Source: Candidatus Baldrarchaeota archaeon (GTDB lineage Archaea; Asgardarchaeota; Baldrarchaeia; Baldrarchaeales; DXJG01). From it: a DNA stretch of 64,000 nt. The stretch covers positions 544,515 to 608,514 of the forward strand of contig DXJG01000002.1 in the NCBI GenBank assembly GCA_019056805.1, in the 5' to 3' direction. Under the pieces are notes generated by a model, which worked only from the letters and a program-made list of their open reading frames with translations, ran no database searches and was not told where the DNA came from. Below are positions 9,352-17,375 of the stretch, piece by piece. Numbering within the stretch: the stretch's first letter is position 1; each line of letters starts with the position of its first letter. Position numbers and translations under genes: made by a program.

Positions 9352-9390
9352 CTTTCAATTCCCTATTTGGGGTTTTCCGGTTTTGAATCC
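9352..9390. repeat. Lone CRISPR-repeat-like sequence
   Basis: On the minus strand this 39-base segment ends in GGGAATTGAAAG, the kind of 3' end common in archaeal CRISPR repeats. It also contains an internal partial symmetry (CCGG, CCCC..GGG). I see only one copy, so there is no array. It lies within 2 kb of a truncated cas6-like gene, which makes a solo leftover repeat conceivable but unproven. Confidence 0.2.
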
Positions 9391-10119
9391 ATTGTTCTTC
9401 CTCGCTTTTTCCCTCTATTCTTACTCTTCACTTAAAGTTGGTAACTAAACCACTTCATGTGCGAGGAATCACATTACTGAGACATCAAATCCGTAAAAAC
9501 ATTTTTAGTGTTATGTCATATCATTTGGTGATTTGGTAAATTTTTACACAGTATGCTTATGTCGGGGTAACAAGTATATAAAAGGTTTATTTATCGCCAA
9601 AAATAGTTTTTCTGCATTTCATAGAGTTTGGTGTCAATTTAGAGGAAAAATATCAAATCAACCACATGATGTTTAACGCAATAGGTATATTTCTTGTTTC
9701 TTTTCATAAACAAGGTTAAGAACAGTTGGCAAGGGGGGCTATTACTTGTAATATTACTAAATTTTGAGCAGTAGCAGGCTAAGATTCTTTTCTATTTCTA
9801 AACGTCTTTTTGGACACTACCCATATATCAAGTAAATTAAGGTTTAAACGTGTTAAAAATTGATTTAATTGACTGAAATGTAGAATTTTAGGAAAATTAA
9901 GACTTCCCTATTTTGTTTTTATCTTGGCAATATACTTCCGAGTAGCATAATCTTTAAAATATAGCTATTTTGGATAAAAGTGTTATCAAGGTTTAGTTCA
10001 CCGTTCTGTCACCGTAATTTCTTAAACTACTTATAAACTAAATATTAGATGACTAGAAACTTTTGAGACTTGCAGATTGTAGCTAGATTTGTTTGTATAA
10101 ACCTTTGCAATATTGTTGT
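9391..10119. other. Gene-poor AT-rich stretch
   Basis: 729 bases between the vapBC remnant and the MNT gene. All frames are interrupted often, and I see no RNA gene, no repeat array and no convincing small ORF. It is probably decayed accessory DNA. Confidence 0.5.
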
Positions 10120-10473
10120 TTATATTTCTATGTATTTATTTATGAATTTCTTGTACCAGTTTTCATGTTCTTCCGGTGTTACTATGTGTATTTCGAAGGG
10201 TGTACATTCTCCTATCTCTTTTGATATCTCCATTCTTAGCTTTAATCTTCTATTTGTCTCTTCAGCCAGTTTCGTTATGATTAGAATATCTATATCGCTG
10301 TCTGGTTTCATTTCCTTTTTAACCACGCTTCCAAACAACATAACTCTGGCTGACATGTCATGTTTCTTTACCACATTTTTTATTTTCTCGGCGTAAGCCT
10401 TGGGGGTTTCATAGTATTTTTTCCATTCTTTTACGGTTTCAAGTTTAAGGTCTATAAGTGTTTTTCCAACCAT
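10120..10473 (-). CDS. MNT-type nucleotidyltransferase (antitoxin of a HEPN pair)
   Basis: 117 residues. The minimal nucleotidyltransferase signature is present: GSVVKKEMKPDSDIDILI, giving the GS and the D-x-D metal ligands around residues 49-63. In MNT-HEPN modules this protein transfers AMP to the HEPN partner and neutralises it. It begins inside the 3' end of the HEPN gene (22-base overlap), the standard order HEPN then MNT. The C-terminus has an extra 'HENWYKKFINKYIEI' helix. The catalytic residues look intact. Confidence 0.85.
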   Translation of the reverse strand: MVGKTLIDLKLETVKEWKKYYETPKAYAEKIKNVVKKHDMSARVMLFGSVVKKEMKPDSDIDILIITKLAEETNRRLKLRMEISKEIGECTPFEIHIVTPEEHENWYKKFINKYIEI

Positions 10474-10847
10474 TCCAGCACCTCTAAAATTTTCTCTGCG
10501 AATTTTAATACCCGCTCAGCTATATCTTTATCGTATTCCCTGGGCAAATATCTTGAAGATATGTATGCTTCCTCAAGAAGATACAGAGTCTCTAAGTTCT
10601 TCTCGTAAAATTCTCTAAGACGATCCCCACTATAAACTCTTATTACATCTTTTATGAGGCGTACCACGGAGTGTGTCTTAGGAAAATCACCTATCTTCTT
10701 ATATAGCAAATGTTTTAGATAGAGTTGTAGGAACTGTTCAACGTGAAATAGCACCAAATCATAATTACCTCTAGCAAAATCTGCTTGTGCACTCTCCAAA
10801 AATGCTTTTGCCCTTCTCTTCAAAAAGTCTACATAGCAACTATTCAT
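10452..10847 (-). CDS. HEPN-domain protein (toxin-like partner of MNT)
   Basis: 131 residues, all helical, with the HEPN core 'AKAFLESAQADFARGNYD' and the C-terminal 'EAYISSRYLP' segment. The ATG at 10847 is chosen because GGGGAAG sits four bases upstream. The frame is open further upstream but with no ribosome site. The catalytic R-x4-6-H pair of HepT-type RNases is not evident, so it may belong to the other HEPN subgroup and could be a non-catalytic partner. It overlaps the MNT gene and is co-transcribed with it. Confidence 0.8.
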   Translation of the reverse strand: MNSCYVDFLKRRAKAFLESAQADFARGNYDLVLFHVEQFLQLYLKHLLYKKIGDFPKTHSVVRLIKDVIRVYSGDRLREFYEKNLETLYLLEEAYISSRYLPREYDKDIAERVLKFAEKILEVLEWLEKHL

Positions 10848-11298
10848 AAACTTCCCCACACAAAAATATATTAACGAACCTAATATACTTATAGTGTTCG
10901 ATAACACAGCAAGATGAACAGCGATAACAACTTTCAAAATAAAATACTTGCTAAAATGGTTTCTGACCTTTCTCCGTAAGTTATGTATCTAGGAAAGGGA
11001 AATTGAAACAGTTAAAAATGTAGAAACCGATTTGGTGGTTATTTCGTAAAATCTTAGCTTTGTTGAGTGTAAATAAAAGATAAAGCTCCCATTCTATCTA
11101 TTTAAAAGGACGAGAATCTCGTACATTTCTCTTGCTACGCATAAAGTCTGCTCGGTAACGTAGGGAAATCTTGGTGAATCTATCAACGAGATAAATAATG
11201 TGTGGTATTTAGGAAGTGGTGTTATTAAATCTAGTTATGGACCATTAACAAAATCAAAGTGTATATATTTTGAGTTTTGATGTATATGGGGGTTATGT
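10848..11298. other. Non-coding stretch before the cas6 remnant
   Basis: 451 bases without a supported gene. A TATA-like AGTGTATATATT lies near 11259-11270, in place for a promoter of the cas6-like fragment. A single AACAGTT is present near 11008, and a short inverted repeat ACGAGA-A-TCTCGT lies near 11112. Confidence 0.4.
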
Positions 11299-11634
11299 AT
11301 GCCAGTTGAAGTTTCGCTGGAGTTAGTTTCCAGAGAAGATGTGGTATTACCTCATTTTACTGGCCATATTTCTAGGGGATTATTTTTGCATATTCTGCGT
11401 CAGGTTGACCCAGCTTTATCTTTTTACTTGCATCAGCCGAATGTTCGAAAACCTTACTCTGTAACCCCCCTAATATTTAGATCCAAAAAGAAAACCAAGG
11501 AACGAGAAAGTTTTACTATCCATAGTTCTCACTTCTGTATTGTAACACTTTTTCAAAGTTCTAAATTAATTTTAGGATATTTTTGTAAGGTTATTGTTTC
11601 CTTTTCGCGTATCTTTACAAAAAATATAGGATGA
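11299..11634 (+). pseudogene. Cas6-like N-terminal fragment
   Basis: The first ~65 residues resemble the N-terminus of Cas6 CRISPR endoribonucleases: 'LPHFTGHISRGLFLHIL', then 'VDPALSFYLHQ' and 'KPYSVTPL'. Cas6 cuts pre-crRNA within the repeat and is normally 220-280 residues, with a second ferredoxin-like fold and a C-terminal Gly-rich loop. Here the frame continues to 111 residues but the rest does not look like Cas6, and the Gly-rich loop is missing. The ATG has GGGGGT upstream and a TATA-like box about 35 bases away, so the 5' end seems intact and the 3' part deleted. It overlaps the end of the convergent ArsR-type gene. Confidence 0.55.
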
Positions 11635-12418
11635 TTAGTGCGCCTAGGTATTGTGTTAAAAGCGGTATTAAGGCAGCTCTCTTTGTGCTTAGTTTAAGAG
11701 TCATTTTTATTCCCGATGTATATAACCATAAACTCCAGGCCTGAAAGACAACGAGCAAAACCGCTGAGACAGGTTCATTAATTTTTAGTCCGGGAAATTG
11801 ATACCACAGTAGTGAAAAGATTATAAGAGGAAATTGTGCCATGGCGAAAGAAAGAGATAGATCGGCAAAGTGAGTAGGTGCTTTTCTCCGATAAGCCAAG
11901 GTAGAGATAATATGTGAAACTATTGAGGTACTCAGCCAATTGGCATATGAAATTAGAAGGATGGGGATGTTCACGTCTTCAGTTGGAATCAAAAAGGCAA
12001 CAACAGGAATTATACTAGACATCTGAAATATAATCCCTGACACTCCAACTATCATTACTGAAATAAGGATCATTATCAAGGGAGACTCTGTAAAATTTTT
12101 AATTATTAAGACTGGAGAAGTGAAAAGAAAATATTTCGTGTCTTCCCTGATTTTAGCGTGATTTTCATATTCTTCGATTAATTCTTCTTTCATAATAAGA
12201 GATTTATAGATCTTTTGACCTAACTCGGTTAACACATATCTTTTCTTTTTATCTTGCTGTATTAGAGGTTTCATTGCATTCAAGTGATAGTATAAGAGTC
12301 CTACTCGTGGCTCTATTTTTGAAAGAGTGGTAAAGGTAGCATAACCTTTTTCTCCTAATAAACGAATTATTTTTCGTCTAGTGGGATGAGTAAGTAACCT
12401 AAAGAGATCCTCTGACAT
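11615..12418 (-). CDS. ArsR-type winged-helix regulator with C-terminal membrane domain
   Basis: 267 residues. Residues 1-75 form a wHTH (LTHPTRRKIIRLLGE, then a TFTTLSKIEPRVGLLYYHL recognition region). A charged helical linker follows, then five or so transmembrane helices from about residue 100 to the end. This makes it a membrane-anchored transcription factor that probably senses a membrane or surface state. The ATG at 12418 has GGTGAG upstream. The gene is immediately downstream of an acidic surface protein on the same strand (114-base gap), which is its most likely target or partner. Confidence 0.75.
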   Translation of the reverse strand: MSEDLFRLLTHPTRRKIIRLLGEKGYATFTTLSKIEPRVGLLYYHLNAMKPLIQQDKKKRYVLTELGQKIYKSLIMKEELIEEYENHAKIREDTKYFLFTSPVLIIKNFTESPLIMILISVMIVGVSGIIFQMSSIIPVVAFLIPTEDVNIPILLISYANWLSTSIVSHIISTLAYRRKAPTHFADLSLSFAMAQFPLIIFSLLWYQFPGLKINEPVSAVLLVVFQAWSLWLYTSGIKMTLKLSTKRAALIPLLTQYLGALIILYFL

Positions 12419-12532
12419 GGTACTCACCGGAATAGCTATTTTGGGATCTTCAAATTTTTAGCACATAAATTAATAAAAAGAGAGAAAATGTTTAGTGTAA
12501 TTGCGACTACTGAGAACGCACTTTTAACTTCA

Positions 12533-13672
12533 CTATACCTTACTTTTATTCTTCTTGATTATTGCAGCGGCAACGACAAGAAGTGTTGACAGAAAACCCA
12601 ATGCCAATACAATGATCCTTTGTCGGTACCACGGCTCCGGTTGAGGTTGGGTTGGCTCGGTTGGCTGTGTTGGTTCAGATGTAGAAGGTTGGATTATTTC
12701 TTCTAATGTTTGTAAATCTTTTGAGTCGTCTTCTACACCAACGCTTGGATCATGAATCAAACTGGATGTAAAGCGTGGATATACAGTTATAACTTCTACT
12801 TCCAGACCAACTTCCTTTTCTGTATAGTTTCCTTCGGTGCTTTCCTCATACTCCATTTCATATTCTCTGTAATATGAATTAATAATGTTGTCACTATTTC
12901 CATCCACTGTTATATTGGATGTCCAAACGTACTTAACGAAAACTCCAGTAGACATCTCAAGGAAGATCCCTGTTCCATCAACCTCTGGAAGATCTATAGT
13001 TTGCACTGATCCTTCAGCCTCCGCATATAACTCCACCACGGAAGTTACTGCCAAAATACTGTTATCATCCTGCCAAGGCCACTTGTAAATTCTGATATCT
13101 ATCTTGACTTCATCTGCTCCTCCATCGATGAAATCAGTAGATTTCTGAAAAACCTGCATAATTATAGTCACATTGTACTCCCCGTCATCATAAGAGTAGG
13201 TAAGTCCATACCATGTGTTATTTGTCAAAGGATCAAATCCTTCCATTGGTTTGAGATCCCACTCTATACCATCTAAATACAATACATCTAGTATTTCTTC
13301 ATCGTCTTCATCCATTACATTGTTTCCGTTACTGTCAACAAATTCTGAAATTTCAATAATACAAGCATAGAAATATATTTCTGAATTATTACCCCAGTAT
13401 TCGAACCGAAGTTTTGGGGTATCTTCAAATTCTATCTCATTATCATCACTTTCTATTTCTAGTCCACCTTCTGTACTAAAGTAAACTCTAAGTTCGTGTT
13501 CTTCTTCAATATCATCTACTTCCCCGTTCTCCTCATTGTCATCGGTCTTTTCGTTAATCATAAATTTTTCAGAACCTGAAATGGCTATGACAAGAGGTGG
13601 CACAACAATATTCATCGCAATTACTAGCAACAAAACAACTGCTACCACGATCTTTACTGCATTTTTACTCAT
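12533..13672 (-). CDS. Acidic cell-surface protein with N-terminal signal and C-terminal anchor
   Basis: 379 residues. An N-terminal hydrophobic helix (residues 8-32) is followed by a long acidic ectodomain with several N-x-S/T sequons and two calcium-loop-like stretches (DSNGNNVMDEDDEE and DGNSDNIINS). A Pro/Thr/Gln linker (PTEPTQPQPEP) near residue 345 leads into a C-terminal transmembrane helix and a basic KKNKSK tail, the usual layout of an archaeal S-layer-associated protein held in the membrane. No enzyme motif is seen. It precedes the membrane-bound ArsR-type regulator, and the two probably form a unit. Confidence 0.75.
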   Translation of the reverse strand: MSKNAVKIVVAVVLLLVIAMNIVVPPLVIAISGSEKFMINEKTDDNEENGEVDDIEEEHELRVYFSTEGGLEIESDDNEIEFEDTPKLRFEYWGNNSEIYFYACIIEISEFVDSNGNNVMDEDDEEILDVLYLDGIEWDLKPMEGFDPLTNNTWYGLTYSYDDGEYNVTIIMQVFQKSTDFIDGGADEVKIDIRIYKWPWQDDNSILAVTSVVELYAEAEGSVQTIDLPEVDGTGIFLEMSTGVFVKYVWTSNITVDGNSDNIINSYYREYEMEYEESTEGNYTEKEVGLEVEVITVYPRFTSSLIHDPSVGVEDDSKDLQTLEEIIQPSTSEPTQPTEPTQPQPEPWYRQRIIVLALGFLSTLLVVAAAIIKKNKSKV

Positions 13673-13769
13673 ATCTTATTACAACCTCCTTATTTATCTT
13701 TTTATTCTTTTAATATTATTGTGTTTTAATATAATTTATTAAAATTTAGTTCAATTCCGATTGAAGAAA

Positions 13770-13795
13770 AAGACCTCAAGAAAAATTGAGGTCTT
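13770..13795 (-). terminator. Hairpin terminator downstream of the CARF gene
   Basis: A perfect 10-bp stem (AAGACCTCAA / TTGAGGTCTT) with a 6-base loop. Read on the minus strand it is followed by TTTTTCTTC, as expected for a U-tract-assisted terminator. It lies about 220 bases after the end of the minus-strand CARF-wHTH gene and just upstream of the acidic surface-protein gene. The rest of 13673-14012 is AT-rich and has no supported gene. Confidence 0.6.
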
Positions 13796-14012
13796 AAAAA
13801 ATAATTCTTGGAGATAAGAAAACCATTGCAAAAACGAGAATTAATTATTCATCGTAATTTGTGAAGATTACACATGAACTTTAATGAACTATACCATATA
13901 TTTAAAGATATTATAGTTACAGCTAATTTTTCTTGCATTCTTACTGCTTCCCGATTACGTCATCGGTTTTCTAAGTGTCAGATGCGTAAAAACTTACCTC
14001 AACTCTATTTAT

Positions 14013-14674
14013 CTAAATTTTTTCTTGGATATCTAGGTAGAGTTCTGCGAGTCTAGTTAACTTTACTCTTTTCTTTCCGTGAGATCCTCCTGGTTCTTTT
14101 ATGACCATACCCAATTTTTCTAGTTCTTTGACATATTGGCTTATCATGGATTTTTTCTTCGTTTATATGGGGTGCTTAGTCTTTTTGCTAGTTCTGTAAT
14201 TGATTCTGCTTCTCCCTTTTTCAGTTCTTTTAAGATCGCTAGTGGTATTTGTCCTAGCTTTTTTGTTAGACTGAGTTTTCGTGTTGGTATTTCTATTGTT
14301 TCTGTTGGTGGTTCTCCCTCTCTGTATAATATGTAGATGACTTTTCCATGTTCTATGTCTGCTGCTAGTTGTGCCCCTATACTCATTATTCTTGTACCGC
14401 AGCTCATATTTATTAGGGGCTCGTAGTCTTCATGGTTTTTTATGATTTTTAGTGTTTTTTGTAGGACGTCAAAGAGGTCGAATGGGTCTACTTCTACGAT
14501 TTCGACCGTTATTCCATAGTTTTTTTCTATTTTTGTTTTTAGTCTTTTTGCATATGTCATGGTGTCTTTTGATGGTAGTAATACGATTTTATCTACGCGG
14601 TGTCTAACTAGGCCGATTTCTATTGGTTTGTTGTGTTCCCCCACAGTTGCTATATATAGTGTCTTGTTTGACAA
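14013..14674 (-). pseudogene. CARF-wHTH regulator (Csa3-like), interrupted by a frameshift
   Basis: From a TTG at 14674 (GAGGGG upstream) the frame gives a CARF-like Rossmann domain (YIATVGEHNKPIEIGL; the ligand-loop motif INMSCGTRIMSIGAQLAA near residue 90), then the first helices of a wHTH (ESITELAKRLSTPY). It stops at 14144. The wHTH continues in another frame (SMISQYVKELEKLGMVIKEP, then a basic wing GGSHGKKRVKLTRL) to a TAG at 14013-14015. One added A in the AAA run just after 'STPY' joins them into about 220 residues, the usual Csa3-like size. CARF domains bind cyclic oligoadenylates or related nucleotides. It is divergent from a 38-residue membrane peptide, with three AACNGTT boxes between them. 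Confidence 0.7.
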
Positions 14675-14710
14675 TTTATGTTTCCCCTCAAGAGTATTTT
14701 AGGATTTTTG

Positions 14711-14758
14711 AACTGTTAAATTTTTTCTTTGAACCGTTTATTTTCTTTTATAACAGTT
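14711..14758. promoter_or_regulatory. Three phased AACNGTT boxes (operator array)
   Basis: AACTGTT at 14711-14717, AACCGTT at 14732-14738 and AACAGTT at 14752-14758. Start-to-start spacing is 21 and 20 bases, two DNA turns, so all three face one side. Each box is a near-palindrome. They lie between the divergent CARF-wHTH gene and the small peptide gene, and the third is just upstream of the TATA-like ATTATATT (14782-14789). This is the arrangement expected of cooperative binding by a wHTH regulator. Confidence 0.55.
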
Positions 14759-14809
14759 TAATCAAATAACAATTTATCTAATTATATTATTAAATGTTTG
14801 GCGATCACC

Positions 14810-14926
14810 ATGAACTGGAAAAAACTGATAGTGGTCGCCGCGATATTTGTGGCAATTATACTCTTCACCGCAACCGGCGTTGCTGCTTGGCCACAAAATG
14901 ATCCATGGCCGTTTCCTGGAGGTTAA
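14810..14926 (+). CDS. 38-residue signal-peptide-like membrane or secreted peptide
   Basis: The ORF encodes MNWKK, then a 20-residue hydrophobic helix (LIVVAAIFVAIILFTATGVAA), then WPQNDPWPFPGG. The AxA-like end of the helix could be a signal-peptidase site releasing a 12-residue Trp/Pro-rich peptide, or the helix could stay as an anchor. The ATG follows GGCGATCACC and a TATA-like ATTATATT about 25 bases upstream, so the mRNA would be nearly leaderless. It is transcribed away from the CARF-wHTH gene across the operator-like boxes. I do not recognise the family. Being short, it could be chance, but the signal-peptide shape is strong. Confidence 0.5.
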   Translation: MNWKKLIVVAAIFVAIILFTATGVAAWPQNDPWPFPGG

Positions 14927-15107
14927 TGATAAGTTTCTGATGTTGTTCGAGGACAACAGTGTGCAAAGGTTCAGTGTACCTTTAATTTATCCTTTATTTT
15001 TTTCATTGTTTCGTGTGCTGGAAAAGTGTTTGCCTATTGATGATGTTAACTTTCTTAGTAAGGTTTTGTTAAAAATAGGAGGTCCCCCCCCAAGCCCCAT
15101 CGCTTTT

Positions 15108-15242
15108 CTATGTTTCTATGTCTTTTTTGTTTTCTCTGAGTATGACTATTTGTCCGTTTTTAAATACTATGATTCTCGTTTCTTGTTTTTCTTTTTTCAG
15201 TTCATCTATAATTTTTTTCAGTTCCTTTTTGGCTTCTTCCAT
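15108..15242 (-). CDS. 44-residue charged coiled-coil-like protein
   Basis: Starts at an ATG (15242) with GGGAAG upstream and ends at a TAG. The first half is a heptad-like charged helix (KKELKKIIDELKKEKQE). The second half is beta-like (TRIIVFKNGQIVIL) with a short acidic tail. The helix-strand layout and regular charge pattern look coding. The opposite strand has a longer frame (14847-15275) that is Phe-rich and looks like a shadow from 15100 on. However, its middle part (about 14950-15080, 'DNSVQRFSVPLIYPLF') might be a separate remnant. Past the stop, the minus strand has a G-rich run (15082-15098). Function is unknown. Confidence 0.45.
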   Translation of the reverse strand: MEEAKKELKKIIDELKKEKQETRIIVFKNGQIVILRENKKDIET

Positions 15243-15528
15243 GTTCTTCCCTTACTTTACTTTTTGATATCTTAGCGATCCTATCGTGTTTAAGATTAGT
15301 CAAGGTGGGTTATTTAGGTAGCTAAATCTTAATGTTAAAAAGAGCATTCTTGGGTGTTTTCGCTTTTTAACAGTATAAATTGCTGTTGTTTTTCGTTAAT
15401 GCTCTTTCTCTTCAAATTTTTGATGAAATTATTTTATCTCCTTCTTTTTCCAGTTTATGTTTCGGTAACACTTTTAACTAAGAATTAGCATAGAGTCATG
15501 GTTATGTTATTAATATGCTGGGGGATCT

Positions 15529-17130
15529 GTGTTGGATGTGGATAGCGTTTTTAGGGAGTTTATTCATTCTGCTGCTAGAATTTTAGATGTTACCGTTCCT
15601 CGTAGGATTCCTAGGGTTTGCTTGGACAATTTTGATGTTGATTTGAATAGTAGGTGGTTTGGTGTTCGTAGGGAGGGAGATACTATTTTTGTTTCTCGTA
15701 AGTTGGTTGATGCAGGTTTGTTGAGGGGTGTTTTAGCTAGAGAGGCTTTTCGCCTTTTTATACCTAGGTGCTTGGAAAAGGTTGAGGAAGCTGGTGATTT
15801 AGCCTGGGAGTTTGCTAGGATGCAATTACATGGCAATGAGGAGAAACTTTGGGTTTCCACATGGTTTAAGGTGAGTCCTCAGGTTTCTGTCAAGAATGTT
15901 GTTTATTTTGCTCCTTTTGGTTTCCCTATTTTTGAGAGGCTGTCTGGAGGACGTTTTCTTGGTGAAGTTTTTAAGATTTTTTATCAGTTGGATCACTACC
16001 AGTATGTTCTAAGTTTTGAGGAGTATGTTGAGATTTTAGAAGAATTTATGTCTAATTTTCCCTATGTTTTGGATAAGTTTGAGGTGGATGTTCTTCGAGT
16101 TTTTTTGAATAATCCTGGTTTGTCTAGACAGGAGTTGGCTGAGAGGGTTGGTAGGGATATTTCTAAGGTTTCTAGAGTTTTTTCTCGTTTAAAATCTCTT
16201 TACGTGTTACGTAGTTACTCCAGGATTTTTCTCCCTAAGATTGGTTTAAGGACATTTGTCTTGGTTTTCCAACCTAAGTTTGAGTTTGGAGACTATGTTT
16301 TAGAGGTTTTATATAAATGTCCTTTTCTTTTTAGTGTTTTAGAGATTGTTGATGATGGTATGCCTTTTATAGCGTTTTTTACGGCGCCTTCGAGTTTTGA
16401 GAGAGTGTTAGAAAATTTTTGCGAACAACTTTTGAAGTATAAGTTTGTTGTTTCCGCTGAGTGGTTTTTAGGGTTTGAGAGGTATAAGCATTATAATTTT
16501 GGTTTTTATGTCCCAAATGTTGGTTGGAGGATTGAATGGGAGGCTTGGGCTCTTTGGTTTAAGAAGGTTTTGTTGGAAGGTAAATATTATGAGGTTTTGG
16601 GTGTTGAGGGTCCCATTTCTGAGGATGTTGAAGCTGAGAAATTTGATAGGATTGATTTGAGAATTTTAAACTATGTGTGGGATTGTAGGGTTGCTGATGT
16701 TCGTAGTGTTAGGAAGGCTTTAAGGATTAATATGAATGAGGCTGCTAGAAGGCTTAAAGATTTGAGGGCTCGAGGGGTCATTATTAGCGGGGCCGATGCT
16801 TCTAATATTGGTTTATGTGAAATGGTTATTTTTATGGCTGAGATGGATGAGGAAGTTTATCGTGCTTTTATTGCTGCTTTAGATGATTTACCTCTACATT
16901 TTACCTATAGGCTTCGCGGCAAGGGCACAGAGGTTATTTTGAGTGCAATCTTTCTTCCTGAGGGTGGGGGTATTTGGTTTGCTAGGGTTTTGAAAAAATA
17001 TTTTGGTAGGCCTTTTAATGCGTGGTTTGGTCGTTATGTTTCTGGTGTAACTTTTAAGCTTCCTTTGGAGCTTTACGATTATAGAAGAGGTAGGTGGAAG
17101 ATTCCAGCCGATGTTTTAAGTTTTGATTGA
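15529..17130 (+). CDS. Large two-part winged-helix (Lrp/AsnC-like) regulator
   Basis: 533 residues. There are two separate wHTH units: one near residues 190-235 (NPGLSRQELAERVGRDISKV, then 'SRLKSLYVLRSY') and one near 375-425 (LRILNYVWDCRVADVRSVRK). Each is followed by about 100 residues of alpha/beta sequence that may be Lrp-type effector domains. The N-terminal ~150 residues are not recognised. No transmembrane segment or enzyme motif is visible. The start is GTG with GGGGGAT upstream. The sense strand is G/T-rich, for example 18 G and 7 C in 16081-16140. It stands alone, and its targets cannot be read from the sequence. Confidence 0.6.
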   Translation: MLDVDSVFREFIHSAARILDVTVPRRIPRVCLDNFDVDLNSRWFGVRREGDTIFVSRKLVDAGLLRGVLAREAFRLFIPRCLEKVEEAGDLAWEFARMQLHGNEEKLWVSTWFKVSPQVSVKNVVYFAPFGFPIFERLSGGRFLGEVFKIFYQLDHYQYVLSFEEYVEILEEFMSNFPYVLDKFEVDVLRVFLNNPGLSRQELAERVGRDISKVSRVFSRLKSLYVLRSYSRIFLPKIGLRTFVLVFQPKFEFGDYVLEVLYKCPFLFSVLEIVDDGMPFIAFFTAPSSFERVLENFCEQLLKYKFVVSAEWFLGFERYKHYNFGFYVPNVGWRIEWEAWALWFKKVLLEGKYYEVLGVEGPISEDVEAEKFDRIDLRILNYVWDCRVADVRSVRKALRINMNEAARRLKDLRARGVIISGADASNIGLCEMVIFMAEMDEEVYRAFIAALDDLPLHFTYRLRGKGTEVILSAIFLPEGGGIWFARVLKKYFGRPFNAWFGRYVSGVTFKLPLELYDYRRGRWKIPADVLSFD

Positions 17131-17375
17131 AGAATGATGGAAGGGAGAGAGTTGGAGGGTTGGGGATGAAAATGACATAGTGAAGTCTGTTTCTTATGTT
17201 GTTGTATGTTTTGTTTTGATGTTTGGTTTATTTCTGTTTTGTTAATTTGTTTAGAAAGAAGATAAACTGCATTTTGATAAGAAGTAATTTTTGGATTTTC
17301 GCCAGAAAATTAGTGGCCTTTATGAAATTCAAGATGGCATAAAAGTTATATTGTTTAATTTGGTTTGTTTGTCAC

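Noticed and set aside
10100..10400. + strand open frame over the MNT gene
   Set aside because: Ser/Phe/Ile-rich shadow; the minus strand has the full nucleotidyltransferase signature.
14847..15275. + strand open frame of 142 codons
   Set aside because: It overlaps the small signal-peptide ORF at its 5' end and turns into Phe-rich sequence opposite the 44-residue minus-strand ORF. A real remnant in the middle is possible but unsupported.
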